22,223 nucleotides of DNA, from assembly GCA_015680685.1 (NCBI GenBank), contig MNCI01009330.1, positions 2,994-25,216 of the forward strand, given 5' to 3'. The notes below the pieces were generated by a model, which did not search any database, had not been told where the DNA came from, and saw nothing but the letters and a program-made list of their open reading frames with translations. Source of the DNA: Gnetum montanum. Taxonomy: Eukaryota > Streptophyta > Gnetopsida > Gnetales > Gnetaceae. Below are positions 8,278-18,830 of this stretch, piece by piece (position 1 is the stretch's first letter; every line of letters begins with the position of its first letter). The position numbers and the translations under genes were made by a program.

Positions 8278-8706
8278 ATGGAAACCAAGAATAACTTATC
8301 AACATTGTCTCTCAACGGACCACATGGAGAAGTAACAAGGACAATCAATCTAGAATCCTTGGATCTAGACCCATCCGCTTACATAAATTTAATAGCATCC
8401 ACTCAAGAAATGTCAAACTGGTCTGAAAACATGATGAGAACTCTAGATCTAGAGGCCAATAATATCACTAAGGATCCTCTTACTAAAATCTCTATTACCA
8501 CTTCCAGTGATAAAAATAGAACATTAAAATTAAGTTCCTTACTAGATACACAACTCACTAGTGATATCACTCAGGTTTTGAAAGACAACATAGAAACGTT
8601 TGCATGGTATTATACTAACATGCCAGGGTTGGACCCTCGAATCATCCAACATAACATCATCCTTGATGAAAAAATTAAACTAGTGAAAAAAACCATGAAA
8701 GGCTAG
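8278..8706 (+). pseudogene. Pol: protease-RT linker and N-terminus of RT (element A)
   Basis: ATG at 8278 lies in a favourable plant context (ACCATGG), and the frame is open only from 8260, so translation could begin here or the frame could be joined by splicing. The frame leads to DNIETFAWYYTNMPGLDPRI, the conserved segment that precedes RT in Tat/Ogre pol (F-A-W...M-P-G-hydrophobic-D-P). It ends at a TAG produced by an indel near 8700, and the RT continues in frame 2. Confidence 0.8.
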
Positions 8707-9459
8707 ACCTGAGGTAGCGTTAGTAGTCCGTGATGAAATCACAAAGCTTACCAAGTTTGTTTCATTTAGGTTGTTGACTATTCTAACTGGATATCAAACA
8801 TTGTTGTAGACCCTAAGAAAAATGGTAGTATACACATATGCATTTACTTCTGTGATCTCAACATAGCCACTATACAGGATAACTTCCTACTACCCATCAT
8901 CAATCAACTCATTGACATAGCTGTTGGGCATGCATTGTTATCCTTTATGGATGGATTTTTGGGATACAACCAAATAAGAATCAATCGAGAGCATCAACTC
9001 AAAACAACCTTCATGACACCTTGGGGTACATCCTGCTATATAATGATTTCATTCGGCCTTAAGAATGCAGGTGCTACGTATCAACGAGCAATGACATACA
9101 TATTTAGCGATTACATGCTTGATTTGCTCAACGATTATGTTGATGACATTGCAGTTAAATCTAAAACAACCGAACAACATACAAAGGATTTAGACTTAGT
9201 GCTTAAACGTTGTCTTAAACATGACCTTAGAATCAACCCAAAGAAGTGTGTCTTTGGTGTTACAATAGGCAAAATGCTTGGCTTCGTAGTCTCCAAAATA
9301 GGGATACGAGTAGACCCCGATAAGGTTAAAGCAATAACTAGTATGCAACCACCTAGGAACATTACTGAATTACGTGGTCTACAAGGTAGACTACAATTCA
9401 TCATATGCTTTATCATAAAATTGATGAATAAGTTGAGACCCATGCAACACTTACTATGA
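8707..9459 (+). pseudogene. Reverse transcriptase domain, Tat/Ogre lineage (element A)
   Basis: This RT would copy element RNA into DNA. It reads PEVALVVRDEI in frame 2, returns to frame 1 near 8760 (with a TAG at 8767), then continues FMDGFLGYNQI (motif A), FGLKNAGATYQR (motif B) and YVDDIAVKS (motif C). All three catalytic Asp residues are kept. LKNAGATYQ is a strong Tat/Ogre marker, compared with LCNAPATFQ in Athila-type RTs. The C-terminal thumb (LGFVVSKIGIRVDPDKVKAI) is clear. One TGA closes the open stretch at 9457. Confidence 0.9.
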
Positions 9460-9960
9460 AAGAATGTGCATTTCCAATGGACTTAATAGTGCCAGGAAGC
9501 ATTTGAAAACATAAAAATGGAGCTGGCTCAACTACCAATAGTTCATCCCCCACAAAGTGATCAAACTTTTTACATCTACTTTGTGACATTCGATTTAGCT
9601 ATTGCATCCATGCTTTGCCAAAAATGAGAAGATGGAATCGAAATATCCTTTTACTATTTAAGCCATACCTTAATTACCTACAAAAAATGATACAATGACA
9701 TAGAGAGATCATTTCTTGCCATGGTCTTTTCCTTGAAGAAGTGGCAACATATTCTCTTCCATAACCAAGTCTATATCATTTGCAAAGATAATGTGCTTCG
9801 AGCTATCACTAACAACATCTATGAATCAAGTAGGATAGCTAGATGGAAAGCGATGATCACTGAATTTGACCTATGCTATGTAACTCAATCCTCCACTAAA
9901 GGTCAAGAAGTAGTCAATCAATTGACTACACCAACACAAGATCAAGTGACAATCAATCCT
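9460..9960 (+). pseudogene. First RNase H domain, degenerate (element A)
   Basis: The connection and RNase H region has stops at 9484 (TAA), 9487 (TAG) and two TGA further on. Recognisable landmarks are the Y(N)DIERSFLAMVFSLKKW helix, ARWKAMITEFDLCY, and the terminal KGQEVVNQLT that corresponds to KGQALADFL. The usual catalytic set is not intact. In Tat elements this first RNase H is typically degenerate, with a second RNase H following. Confidence 0.8.
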
Positions 9961-9989
9961 AAATTCCCTAATGAAAGCATTAACAGCAT

Positions 9990-10551
9990 CAACACTGTGC
10001 CTGATAACTATGATGCAATCATTTACTTTGATGGAGCTTCAAATTCTTTAGGAGGAAGTGCTGCAGCCATCATAATGTATCCCTCTGGAGAAATTCAACC
10101 CTTTGCCTATCAACTAAACTTCCCTTGTACCAACAATGTGGCAGAGTACGAGAGTCTTCTTGGAGGTCTTAAATTAGTAGTAACTTCAAGAATCACATGT
10201 CTTGTAGTTTGAGGTGACTCATAGTTAGTAATCAATCCAGTCACAAACGTTTACACATGCAAGGATCCTCATTTGCAATCATACTATGACTTGACTAAAC
10301 ACTTGCTGAAAGAATTGATCAACGTAGATGTGCAACATGTTCCTATGAATGAAAATACCATCGTCGATGCACTTGCTACACTAGCCTTAAACATGACACC
10401 TGAGATGTTTCATGCATTTCCTAGTTCTATAACAAATTGTGCCAAACCTATAACTAACGCTATAGACAAAATACCCATAGCATCCATCAGCACTACACAA
10501 GCAATAGAATGGTATGATGACATAAAAGAGTACATTCTATAAGCCAAACCA
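9990..10551 (+). pseudogene. Second, archaeal-type RNase H (aRNH) domain (element A)
   Basis: This degrades the RNA of RNA/DNA hybrids and is diagnostic for the Tat lineage. Asp in YFDGASNSLGGS, Glu in VAEYESLLGGLKL, Asp in GDS (about 10215) and Asp in IVDALATLAL give the four acidic catalytic positions. PCTNNVAEYE is the hallmark segment. Two stops lie around the GDS motif (TGA 10210, TAG 10222), both readable as former CGA and CAG. A spacer leading to integrase follows. Confidence 0.85.
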
Positions 10552-11747
10552 CCACAAAATTTGACGAGTGCCCAAAAAGACGTAGTGCAAAAATGCTCTC
10601 GACAATATGCATTAATAGGAGACATATTATGTCGTAGATCCTATGAAGGCATACTGTTAGTCTGCGTTAATAACATCGATGGTCAAATAATCGTGGAACA
10701 GGTGCACGAAGGACTTTGTAGAGGGCACATAGGAGCCAAAGCAATGGTAATGAAAATTAGATGTTTAGGCTACTATTGGCCACACATGGAGTACGATTGC
10801 TTCTCTAGGGTCAGGAAATGTAACATTTGCCAAAGGCATAGTAACCTAATACATGTGCCACCTAATGAGTTGCATACTGCACAAATCACATGGTCATTCC
10901 AAAGATGGGGATTAGACATCATTAGGCCGATAACACCACCATCTTCAGCAAGACATAGCTTCATCATCACTGCAACTGAATATTTTACAAAATGGTTAGA
11001 ATCTATTCCCCTTAGGAAAACCACATCTAAACATGTTTGCAATTCCATATTAGAAAACATTGTGACCCGTTTTGGTATCCCGATGACCATAGTCACCGAT
11101 AATGGGCCACAGTTCAGCAATACGAATACTAAAATCTTCTATGAAAGCCTAGGTATTAAACACTCATTCTCATCACCATATTACCCACAGAGCAATGGCC
11201 AAGTGGAGTCTATGAACAAAACGGTCATCATGATGCTCAAAAAGATGTTGAATCAGAGCAAGAGACAATGGCACGAGTAGTTAATCTATGCATTATGGCA
11301 TACCAAACAACGCATCGCACGTCCATAGGTAAAACACCAAATAGCCTCATATACGTGTTTGAAGGTGTGTTACCTTTGGAGTTACAGGTTTCCTCATTGT
11401 GGATAATTCTCTCTAGCCTCCTCGATGAAAGCCAAAATAATGAGCTACACATTGCTGACCTTGACTCAGAGGAGGAGGAAAGGGTACGAGCACTTGATCA
11501 AATCAAATGGTATTAGAAAAAACAATGGTGACATCATCAACACAATCCACATAAGCTTCTAATCAAGGAAGGTGACCTAGTTCTTAAGGTAGTCTGTGAA
11601 CACTCGGATAAATTCTCAGCTAACTGGGAAGGGCCTTACTTAGTCACCAAGGCATCTGCTAATGGGGCATTTAAACTCACCAACATGGATGGAAATGAGT
11701 TCACTAATACTAGAAATCACATGTACTTGAAACCATACTACATCTGA
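10552..11747 (+). pseudogene. Integrase with zinc-binding, DDE core and GPY-type C-terminal domain (element A)
   Basis: This inserts element DNA into the genome. The HHCC zinc-binding part reads VHEGLCRGHIG and CNICQRH. The catalytic core has Asp in GLDII, Asp in VTDNGPQFS and Glu in NGQVES, a complete DDE set. A TAG at 11278 and a shift to frame 3 near 11298 interrupt the protein. It continues ALDQIKW, then NWEGPYLVTKA (GPY module), and ends at TGA 11745. No chromodomain was seen, as expected for Tat. The stretch 10561-11280 is the longest intact part of element A. Confidence 0.88.
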
Positions 11748-11769
11748 TGAGCTTAAGATATGCTTCGGT

Positions 11770-12040
11770 CCTAGCATCCTGACCTAAAACTAATACCACA
11801 GAATAGTCCTAGAGCTATGACTTAAAACTAGCACCACAAAATGTCTTGGTGTCATGATAGTAAACTGACACCATAGAGATCTATCCGGTATGAGAGTAAA
11901 ATGCCACACTTGTCTACCAGAGTCCACTAAGACTATAAACTAGCTCACCTCTTTGTAGTCTACTACAACTATAAACTAGCACTACACCATCCACTACGAC
12001 ACTAAACTAGCGATGTCCAAGGGATTATGATGTGAAACTA
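11770..12040. repeat. Degenerate tandem array (31-39 bp units) after integrase
   Basis: TAAACTA or TAAAACTA cores recur at about 11785, 11823, 11861, 11897, 11936, 11972, 12003 and 12034, each with an ACTAGCACCAC-like flank. Arrays between integrase and the 3' LTR are typical of Tat-lineage elements. The core matches that of the 27-bp repeats at 2341-2395. Confidence 0.75.
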
Positions 12041-12646
12041 ATCCATAATAGTCTGCTAAGACTACAAATGGGTGACATCATCAAAAACTTGGCATCATTT
12101 GAAAAGACATGCTACTGCAGTTGGCAGTATGTGCTCAACAAAAAACCTACAGCATGATTTGTCACATAGACCTGGATGAAACTGATGTTGTTCAAGATTT
12201 TTTTTACCTTGAAACTTCAGATGATGGCTGCATTCTATTAGCTACATTCAAGTTTAAAGTGTTTAGCTAACTAAATCATTTGTGGTTTTCTTGTCCCCTT
12301 GGAGTTGTGTTTGCAGGATGACATGCTTGAGGCATTCGTGCATAGATGCACTTCATCATGATAACAAGGTATCACATTCTTCCTGATGGATGCAACTGGG
12401 TTAATCAATCCATTCATAAGTGGATTTTTGACCCCTGATACATTCCCTCTTCTCCAGCATGCCCCCTTATCCTATTCAATTACATCCCCTGGATCCATTG
12501 TATCCTACTCACCCAAAGCTCTTGATACCCTATTGTACACTTTGATTCTCTAAGCAGTTGCAATGCAAAACACAATACATGGCACATGATACAAATGCAA
12601 GCGCATGAGCATGAGCATAGCATTGAAAGCAAGCTCCAAAATGATT
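12041..12646. other. Untranslated 3' region of element A
   Basis: No coding sequence or convincing motif was seen. This is ordinary AT-rich sequence between the tandem array and the A-rich tract, presumed to belong to the long 3' region of the element. Confidence 0.5.
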
Positions 12647-12752
12647 AGAAAACAAAAACAAAACGAAAACAAACACAAACAAAAAGAAAAAACAAAAGAA
12701 AAGAATAAACAAAAAGAAAAAGAAAAAGAACAAAAAGGTCAAAGAGCAAAAT
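12647..12752 (+). repeat. A-rich, nearly T-free low-complexity tract
   Basis: About 105 bases consist mostly of AAAAC, AAAAG and AAAGAA words with almost no T. It is strongly strand-asymmetric. It is not adjacent to an LTR start, so it is not the obvious polypurine primer. Short open frames across it on both strands are composition artefacts. Confidence 0.7.
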
Positions 12753-13252
12753 GCCCAGAAAAGGTCTTCATGACCTTGTTGACATGATAGACTAAAGACC
12801 ATTGGATCTTCTCATACAAGCCCCAGGCGAGAAGGCAATTGTCTTGGGAAAACACTCATGTCTCAAATGATCATGTTGCACTTCATCATGTGGCTTTGGC
12901 TGTTTACAACAGGCTCCCTTAAACATGACACAAGGGTTCCATTCCTCCAAAGAACACACCTCCTATGCCTTGGTTCCAAGTCTGCTATATATTGGTTGTT
13001 GACAAGGGTCAAAAACTGGCTCGTTCACATAAGAGCATTTCTCTTCTGTAGTTCAAACAATGACACCTTTTGATCAATCCCTAATCCCCTAGTTACAACC
13101 TTCTTTCCTTGAACTAAATTTCCCTCAATCCAATGTACTTTTGAACATTGGGTGATGACATCTAGCCATGGGTCGATGGATAATGCACGGTACTATGTTG
13201 ATCGTGGTGTTTTGTACTTTTTTTCAACACCTCTCGGGTGAATTCCTCAAGA
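12753..13252. other. Untranslated 3' region leading to the polypurine tract
   Basis: No gene, repeat or clear signal was seen here. Small open frames lack codon-like character. Confidence 0.5.
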
Positions 13253-13272
13253 CATCAACAAAGAGGGACAAA
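13253..13272 (+). promoter_or_regulatory. Putative polypurine tract (plus-strand primer)
   Basis: The purine-rich AACAAAGAGGGACAAA lies immediately before a TG that begins a plausible LTR (13273), as expected at the 3' end of an LTR retrotransposon internal region. Confidence 0.5.
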
Positions 13273-13406
13273 TGAAACACCCCAAATTGCAGCCTAACAG
13301 TACAAAACGGGAAAAAATTGGAGCTGTTTGGGCTTTTGGGGAACAAAAATTTGGTTAAGGCATGAATTCACGCTGAGGTCATGATGGTAGCATGAGTACA
13401 ACGTGA

Positions 13407-13790
13407 GTCCAACATGAGTAACTCAAAAAAACCCCAAAACAGTGTCAAAATGGTCTGATTTTGAGGGTACAACTCACCCTCAAGGTTCATTAATGATTTC
13501 CCCAAGTTTTGGCCTCCAGAACTTTAGATTTCAGCTCCAAAAACATTCATTTTATTCACTCACATCCAAGTCGTGCTCACAGTGTGAGTCCGGCATGAGT
13601 AACTCAAAAAAACCTCAAAATAGTATTAAAATGGCCTGATTTTTAGGGTACAAGGCCCCCTCTAGGTCCACTAATGATTTCTCCAGGACCCAGCCCTCAA
13701 AATTATGATTTCAGGTCCAAAAATATACCATTTTTAGCACTCACGCTGAGGTCACGTTGGAGTCACACCCAACTCACGCTCGTAGCATGA
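13407..13790. repeat. Tandem ~181-bp repeat inside the LTR
   Basis: CATGAGTAACTCAAAAAAACC begins two aligned units, at about 13413 and 13594, which stay similar to their ends (AAAATGGYCTGATTTT, GGTACAA, ATTTCAG, CCAAAAA). A third, more degenerate unit may start at about 13795. Each boundary is marked by CTCACGCTG and GCATGAGTCC-type words. Confidence 0.75.
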
Positions 13791-14429
13791 GTCCAGCGTG
13801 AGTTGCTAAAATGACTTGGATCAACGCAAAAACAGGCTTAGATTCATCATGTAGGTTGTCCCCAGGGTCAAGCAGTAGTTACACTTGAAAGATAGGTCTC
13901 AAAGATCAAGATTTGGTGTGAAATGTACCATCCCAGCTTGCTCAAGCCAAGGTTATGTTGAGGTCATGCCCAGCTCACCCTGGCAGCATGAGCCCGAATA
14001 AAAGTACTCTAGACACACACTGAGGACACACTAGGACAAGATCAACTCATGCTGGTAGCCTTGATGAAGCAAAAACATCTCAAACAGCCATAGGACCACT
14101 CATGTCAGCACCTTGTAGCAACTAGCTCATCGATTAGGAAGTTTCAACCAAGCCAGAATCAAGATCTCTTATTGTACACTATCATTTTATTGTAAATTTG
14201 CAACATTTGTGAGCTTGTCAAGCTCTTACGCTTCAAATTGTATACATGTGTGTAATGTAAATCAATACATATTGTAAGATACAATGTATCTTTTCTAGAA
14301 CGTAGTCTACCTACATACATCTAGTTCACACACAGCTGTACATTGAACACCTGTCAGACGATCCATTTTTCTCTCATCTCACAGCCATTGAACTCATTCG
14401 TGAATCCTACTCCTGAGACTCGAAAAATG

Positions 14430-14437
14430 TATAAATA
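14430..14437 (+). promoter_or_regulatory. TATA box of the LTR promoter
   Basis: TATAAATA lies about 100 bases before the proposed LTR end, the usual position for the U3/R border of plant gypsy LTRs. Transcription would start near 14462. Confidence 0.5.
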
Positions 14438-14537
14438 CCCTATTCATTAACATAAATGGGGTTGGTAATTTTGAAGAAAGAAACCTAGTAATCTTGAGCC
14501 TAGACGCACGTGATCCCCAACACCTGCAAACACCTCA

Positions 14538-14550
14538 CATCAGAGCTTAA
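14538..14550 (+). promoter_or_regulatory. Weak primer-binding-site candidate
   Basis: ATCAGAGC at 14539-14546 matches the central part of the initiator-Met tRNA primer site (TGGTATCAGAGC), but the TGGT start is missing. Suggestive only. Confidence 0.25.
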
Positions 14551-15200
14551 CGTCTGACTTGCAATCTAGACATGCAACTACGTTTTGACTGGTGCACATC
14601 TTGTTAATTAATACAACACAGTTTCATTTTTTCCTTTGGCTGTGCTATCCTAGTTCATTGTTCGCATTACCCTATTTTATTGCACATTTCTGCATACATT
14701 CTCTTTACGTTTAGATGGTATATTTCACATTTACATTTCATTGTATTACACTCTCCATTTTACATTTCGTGGAGATAACCCCAATGTAGGCTATAGCATA
14801 TACAAGGAAGTCCTTGGTTGATTTGCATGCAGACCATCCAAGGCACTCTACCTTCATTTTTCCAGATTTCCCTCATGCAAAGGTAGGGTCAACTGTATCT
14901 CTCCGAAGATCTCTCTGTGTTCATTTTCCTCCAGCCTTACGCCGATGATTTCAGATGGTACAACCCCATAAAAGAACAACAAAAAAAAGATAGGCAAATG
15001 AAAGCTAGATATGAAGCTTTAAAATATGAAATGTTTCCTACCCACTTGTTTCTACAAATGCACAAAGAAGGTGAGGACTTCTTTTTTGGTGCCTCCTAAT
15101 ACACAAATTCTCCTCCTTTTGTTAAAGATAACACCTTTAACTAGCAATTACAATAAACTATGAACAAACTTGGTTATGGGAAGAATGGATCTCAAGATTA
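14551..15200 (+). other. Leader of element C, with a 60-codon open frame of unknown identity
   Basis: From 14917 to 15099 a frame reads YADDFRWYNPIKEQQKKD and continues as a charged, helical-looking stretch ending GEDFFFGAS. It could be the start of a gag or leader ORF. It is unlike the N-terminal gag of element B (18974-19468), although the downstream gag of B and C is shared. The rest of this stretch is AT-rich without a recognisable gene. Confidence 0.4.
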
Positions 15201-17180
15201 GGAACCCTTGAAAGGTGATAACCAAGGCAGGAACAATGACAAGCACCATGAGAAAAATAAACATGATGATCATGATGCGAATCAAAGAAGATGGGGTAGT
15301 AGACATTCCTCTAGTGCTAGTTATCCTCTCTCCTTGCCTTCATAATCCTCATTATCTTCCTCCTCCAACTCTAACAAAGAAGTAGAGGCAACAAAAAATA
15401 TGATGAAGATTAACAATGGGATAAAAATTATTGTTGATCCCACCAAAAAAATAGAGATCATGGGTATGATCAATGTGGGGATGATCATCATAGAGAACAA
15501 AGGGATAGTAGGAATCATCATAGGCATCATGGCATTGATAAGAGTCATAGTGATCACTATGACTATGATGAGGTCATGTTGACTATAAGAAATATGTTAA
15601 ACATTTCAAAGGTTGTTAGGATACCAACTAGGCATGTGAAGGATAGCCAAATCAAATGGTTGAATATAAATAATATTTTCAAGTTTGAAAGGGAATACAA
15701 TTCAAATTCATAAAATCACCTGCAAGCCTTTCATGAAGTTTGTGCCTTACAAAATATAAAAAATGAATGGTAAAAGTAGAAACTATTCCCAAGAGAAATC
15801 ATCAAAAAAGTAGAGAGCTGGTGCTGGTCCTTAAAACTAGACTCTATTTGGTGATGGAGTACAATTCTAATCTATTTAATAATAGGTACTAGATGTACTC
15901 CAGAGTGTCCAATATGAGAAGGAAAATCCAAGGGTGAAAGAAAGGCACTCATGAGCCCTTGGATATGGTTATGGGTAGGTGCTACTCTTTGTTGCACTAA
16001 TTCCCAGGCCATAGATACTCTCAATGGGATCATCTACACTATATCATAAATGGGCTTAGAACTAAAACTAAGAGAACCCTTGGGATCTATGTCTAAGGGA
16101 GACATTCTAAGCTAAGGATCCATCAAATTTCAAGGCTCATTGAGCAAGTTGCCAAAGAGGAAGAAAATTTGGAAAATGGGGAACTGTAGAAGAATACAAT
16201 AGGGATCCCTTCATCCATAAGAGTGAGGTTTGTCTCTATGAAAAATGAGGAGGCACCACTTGATGAAGTGGTGGAAAGGAAAACCTTATTGATCCAAAAT
16301 TTTGTTACTAAAATATCAGCTAAGGTTGATGAACTATGGGACTCCTTGGATGAAAAATTCCAAATTGCTCTGAATATTCCAAAGGAGAGTTGAGTGAAGG
16401 AATAAGAAGAAGGCTAAATGTAAACATCATAATGCTAAGGGAAAAGCAGTAGCAATAGAGGAGGTTTTAGATTCTAAGTTCAATGATTATGGTTCTGACA
16501 TATGCCAATATGAACATCCCAAGGGATGTTTTCCTATTGTATCACACCTGTATGGATCTACAATGTATGCTTTAAATCATAAATTGGAAAAATGACAAGC
16601 ATCCAGGAGGTTTCCTTATTCACAAGGCAACTATCGACAGTAGTTTCACCAAAAGGCTTACTATCTAAGTGGAGCACCACCTCAGCCTTGAACAATATGA
16701 ATAGTGCCAACACCCACAATCATTGGGGATGCCACCTCCAAGGTAGCAGTACCCTTATCACCAACTTGATTCATAAAGGTACTACATTTAGAAGCCTATC
16801 TCTCCATGTGACTCTTCTAGTCACGCTTCCTTCCCATATCACTATTACTATCCTCAATACTATAGAACACAATCACCAACGGGGGAATTCCCATTTTTCT
16901 ACCATCCTCCTCAAAACTCTTCCAATCTTGCACCTCCACCTTTAACTCCTTTTCCACTTGCTCCATTCATGCATGGTGAGGCACCTACCCATCCATAGCA
17001 AAAGAATGCTATGAGTGTGATAAACTTACAATTGGCTCCTCAATGGAGTGGGTTTGAATCCAATACTTACAAAAGAACATTCTTTAGAACCAAATGAAGC
17101 CCTTACAAACACCTATGGCTATTAACTTTGCTACTACCTCCTCTAAAATGTCTATTGAGCAACCTTTGAACCAAAGTGCT
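15201..17180 (+). pseudogene. gag pseudogene of element C
   Basis: Collinear with element B gag. A His/Asp/Ser-rich charged segment (RRWGSRHSSSASYPLS at about 15290, then HHGIDKSHSDHYDYDE at about 15530) is followed by IRNMLNISKVVRIPTRH and a Retrotrans_gag-like domain (NHLQAFHEVCALQNIKNEW). Next come a basic stretch with AKGKAVAIEEV, YEHPKGCFPIVSHLYG (about 16509) and a Pro/Gln-rich tail matching B to FFRTK. There are many stops and shifts, so this is far more decayed than B. Confidence 0.75.
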
Positions 17181-17193
17181 TCCTAGTTATCCA

Positions 17194-17437
17194 TTGTCAT
17201 GTTGATTCATGTAGTCATAGATTGAATCAAGAATGGTCATCTTCCCATGAAAAGATCCAATCCTAGGAGTCCTCTTATCTATGTATAGAATGTCAAAAAT
17301 TAATCATGAAAGGCTCTTTTGGACTTAGGTTTCATAGTTACCTTGATTTCTCAAGAAATGTAAAAAGCTATGAACGTACCTTCCTTGAAAAAGAACAACA
17401 TCAAATTAGAGCTAGTAAACCAATCCATGAATACTTC
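17194..17437 (+). pseudogene. Truncated protease of element C
   Basis: It aligns with the element B protease: NGHLP, then SNPRSPLIYV, then KALLDLGFIVTLISQEM, then KKNNIKLELVNQS. The active site reads DLG instead of DSG. Homology to B stops at about 17428-17437, well before the second half of the domain, where an antisense RT begins. Confidence 0.75.
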
Positions 17438-17990
17438 CATCTCAATATCAATATACTATTAAAAGATGCTTAGGACAAGGCATTCGAAGCTTGTAAAGGT
17501 ATTACATAAACCAAATAACATCTTTCTATATGCAAAAGTCCCCCAAGGACTTGTAAATGTGGTTTTGGATTGATCTTCTATTCTAATCTAAATTTGGTTT
17601 TAACCACTATAACCATCCAAAAAGTTGTAATATTAATGCCCAAATATGATGTACAATATTTGATCCAAAAATAGAAATAAAACGAATACTTCTAAGTTTC
17701 CATGTTCAATAGCCTAAATTCAATACAAATCCTCCAGTTTCCTTCTTTCTTTGCTACTATCATGAGTGGGCTAACCCACTTTCTATCTACAATGGGATAG
17801 ATGAACCCCATCTTGAGGAATTATTCAATTTCCTCTTTAAATATTTGCTTGAGGTTGGGGTTCAACCATCATTACAGCTACCTCTATGGCTTTATGGAGG
17901 CATCTTTATAGATTTGGTGCTAGTGTATCTATAGATCAATTCCAATTAGTTCATGATATTACCAAGTGAAAACAATTGGTCATTTGTTAG
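17425..17990 (-). pseudogene. Antisense reverse transcriptase fragment (Athila-like gypsy)
   Basis: Reading leftward on the minus strand: LNPNLKQIFKEEIE, stop, FLKMGFIYPIVDRKWVSPL, then NWRICIEFRLLN, then YYNFLDGYSG (motif A), EDQSKTTFTSPWGTFAYRK, LFGLCN (motif B), and finally EVFMDW, where FMDD (motif C) is expected. LCN in motif B places it with Athila-like elements, unlike the + strand RT of element A. The fragment is cut at the catalytic motif on one side and near 17990 on the other. It contains several stops and one or two shifts. Confidence 0.82.
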
Positions 17991-18056
17991 CCACCTTCAA
18001 TAGCTTTTCTTTTTTCTAAATAGCAAGGTTTTCATTAATTATAAGCACTGATGGGA

Positions 18057-18097
18057 CGCGATATCGCATGGGCCGCGATATCACATATGCGATATCG
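18057..18097. repeat. Cluster of GATATC palindromes
   Basis: GATATC occurs at 18060, 18077 and 18091 within a GC-rich patch. GCGATATCGC at 18058-18067 is a perfect 10-bp palindrome and CGATATCG at 18090-18097 is a perfect 8-bp palindrome, with CATATG between the second and third copies. It stands out against AT-rich surroundings. Confidence 0.7.
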
Positions 18098-18638
18098 TAG
18101 CATGCCATCAAATCTATAAATAAGAGGTGGATCTCCCTTGTTTCTCCATATAGATCTAGACTGTAGCCAAACTCTTGTAGTTTTTCCATTCTAGAGTTAG
18201 AGTAATTTCCATGTGCCCGCAGAAGGAGTCCCAAAGTGAATGGATCTTTATTCGAGAAAATATTGTACCTGAGCACAGGTTTGTGTATGGAAATAAAGAT
18301 GAACATTTTGGATAAACCTTGTAGTGCATGGACTTAGCTAATTAGGACTTTAATTATTTTTAATTGTTTAAATGCTTTATTAGTTAATTAATCTCTCTCA
18401 ACCCTCAAAAATCCTAGTTAAGTGCATTCAGTACGACCAATTTGAGCACATGCATTACGCTTGGTAACCCCAGTAACGAATAGTGTTTGGTAATCCCAGA
18501 AGGTTGCATTGGTTTAGGATGTGAACAGTAAGTGGGAACGGATACTAATGCTAGGCATTAGAACTTAGTTAGTTAAATATAGTTACATAGTCTCTTCAAC
18601 CTTTCCCTCATTAGCATAAGGAGATAAAACATAAAAGA

Positions 18639-18645
18639 TATAAAA
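18639..18645 (+). promoter_or_regulatory. Possible TATA box in the B LTR
   Basis: TATAAAA lies about 190 bases before the primer binding site, a usual place for an LTR promoter. Confidence 0.4.
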
Positions 18646-18830
18646 CTCACATACCTCAGACTTACTTAACCATACAACTGTGAAAAATACAAGTCTGGGA
18701 AGACAAAAAACAATTAACCTTAAGTATTCCATAAGGCATGTAGGCACTTAGTCTGTAGAGTTCAACCGGATCATGGGTGTAATGCTCATATTTGTATGGT
18801 TGAGTGTAGGGGTACCTCCCCACTCATCAT

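Larger units (their letters stand above)
13273..14537 (+). mobile_element. Probable LTR of element A
   Basis: The LTR begins TGAAACACCCC after the polypurine tract, contains a TATA box at 14430-14437, and could end at TCA 14535-14537, giving about 1265 bases. U3 carries two clear ~181-bp tandem units. No second copy is inside the window, so the ends rest on the PPT, TG...CA and promoter position. It is followed by an internal region (element C leader), so it might equally be C's 5' LTR or an LTR shared by both. Confidence 0.5.
18049..18829 (+). mobile_element. Probable 5' LTR of element B
   Basis: The right end is well placed: ACTCATCA ends one base before the primer binding site. TGATGGG at 18049 is a plausible left end, giving TGATG...ACTCATCA and about 781 bases. 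An alternative start is TGTAGTGC at about 18320. A TATA box lies at 18639. The partner LTR is beyond the window, so the left end is unproven. No convincing gene lies inside. Confidence 0.5.

Noticed and set aside
12530-12802. Phe/Leu-rich minus-strand frame
   Set aside because: It is the complement of the A-rich tract, and its hydrophobic run is a composition artefact.
15321-15582. Met/Ile-rich frames on both strands in element C
   Set aside because: They arise from the ATGATCATC-like simple sequence that encodes the His/Asp-rich gag linker in another frame.
18016-18306. 96-codon minus-strand open frame overlapping the GATATC cluster
   Set aside because: It has no recognisable domain, lies mostly within the probable B LTR, and its repetitive RY/DIA-like residues come from the palindromic DNA.
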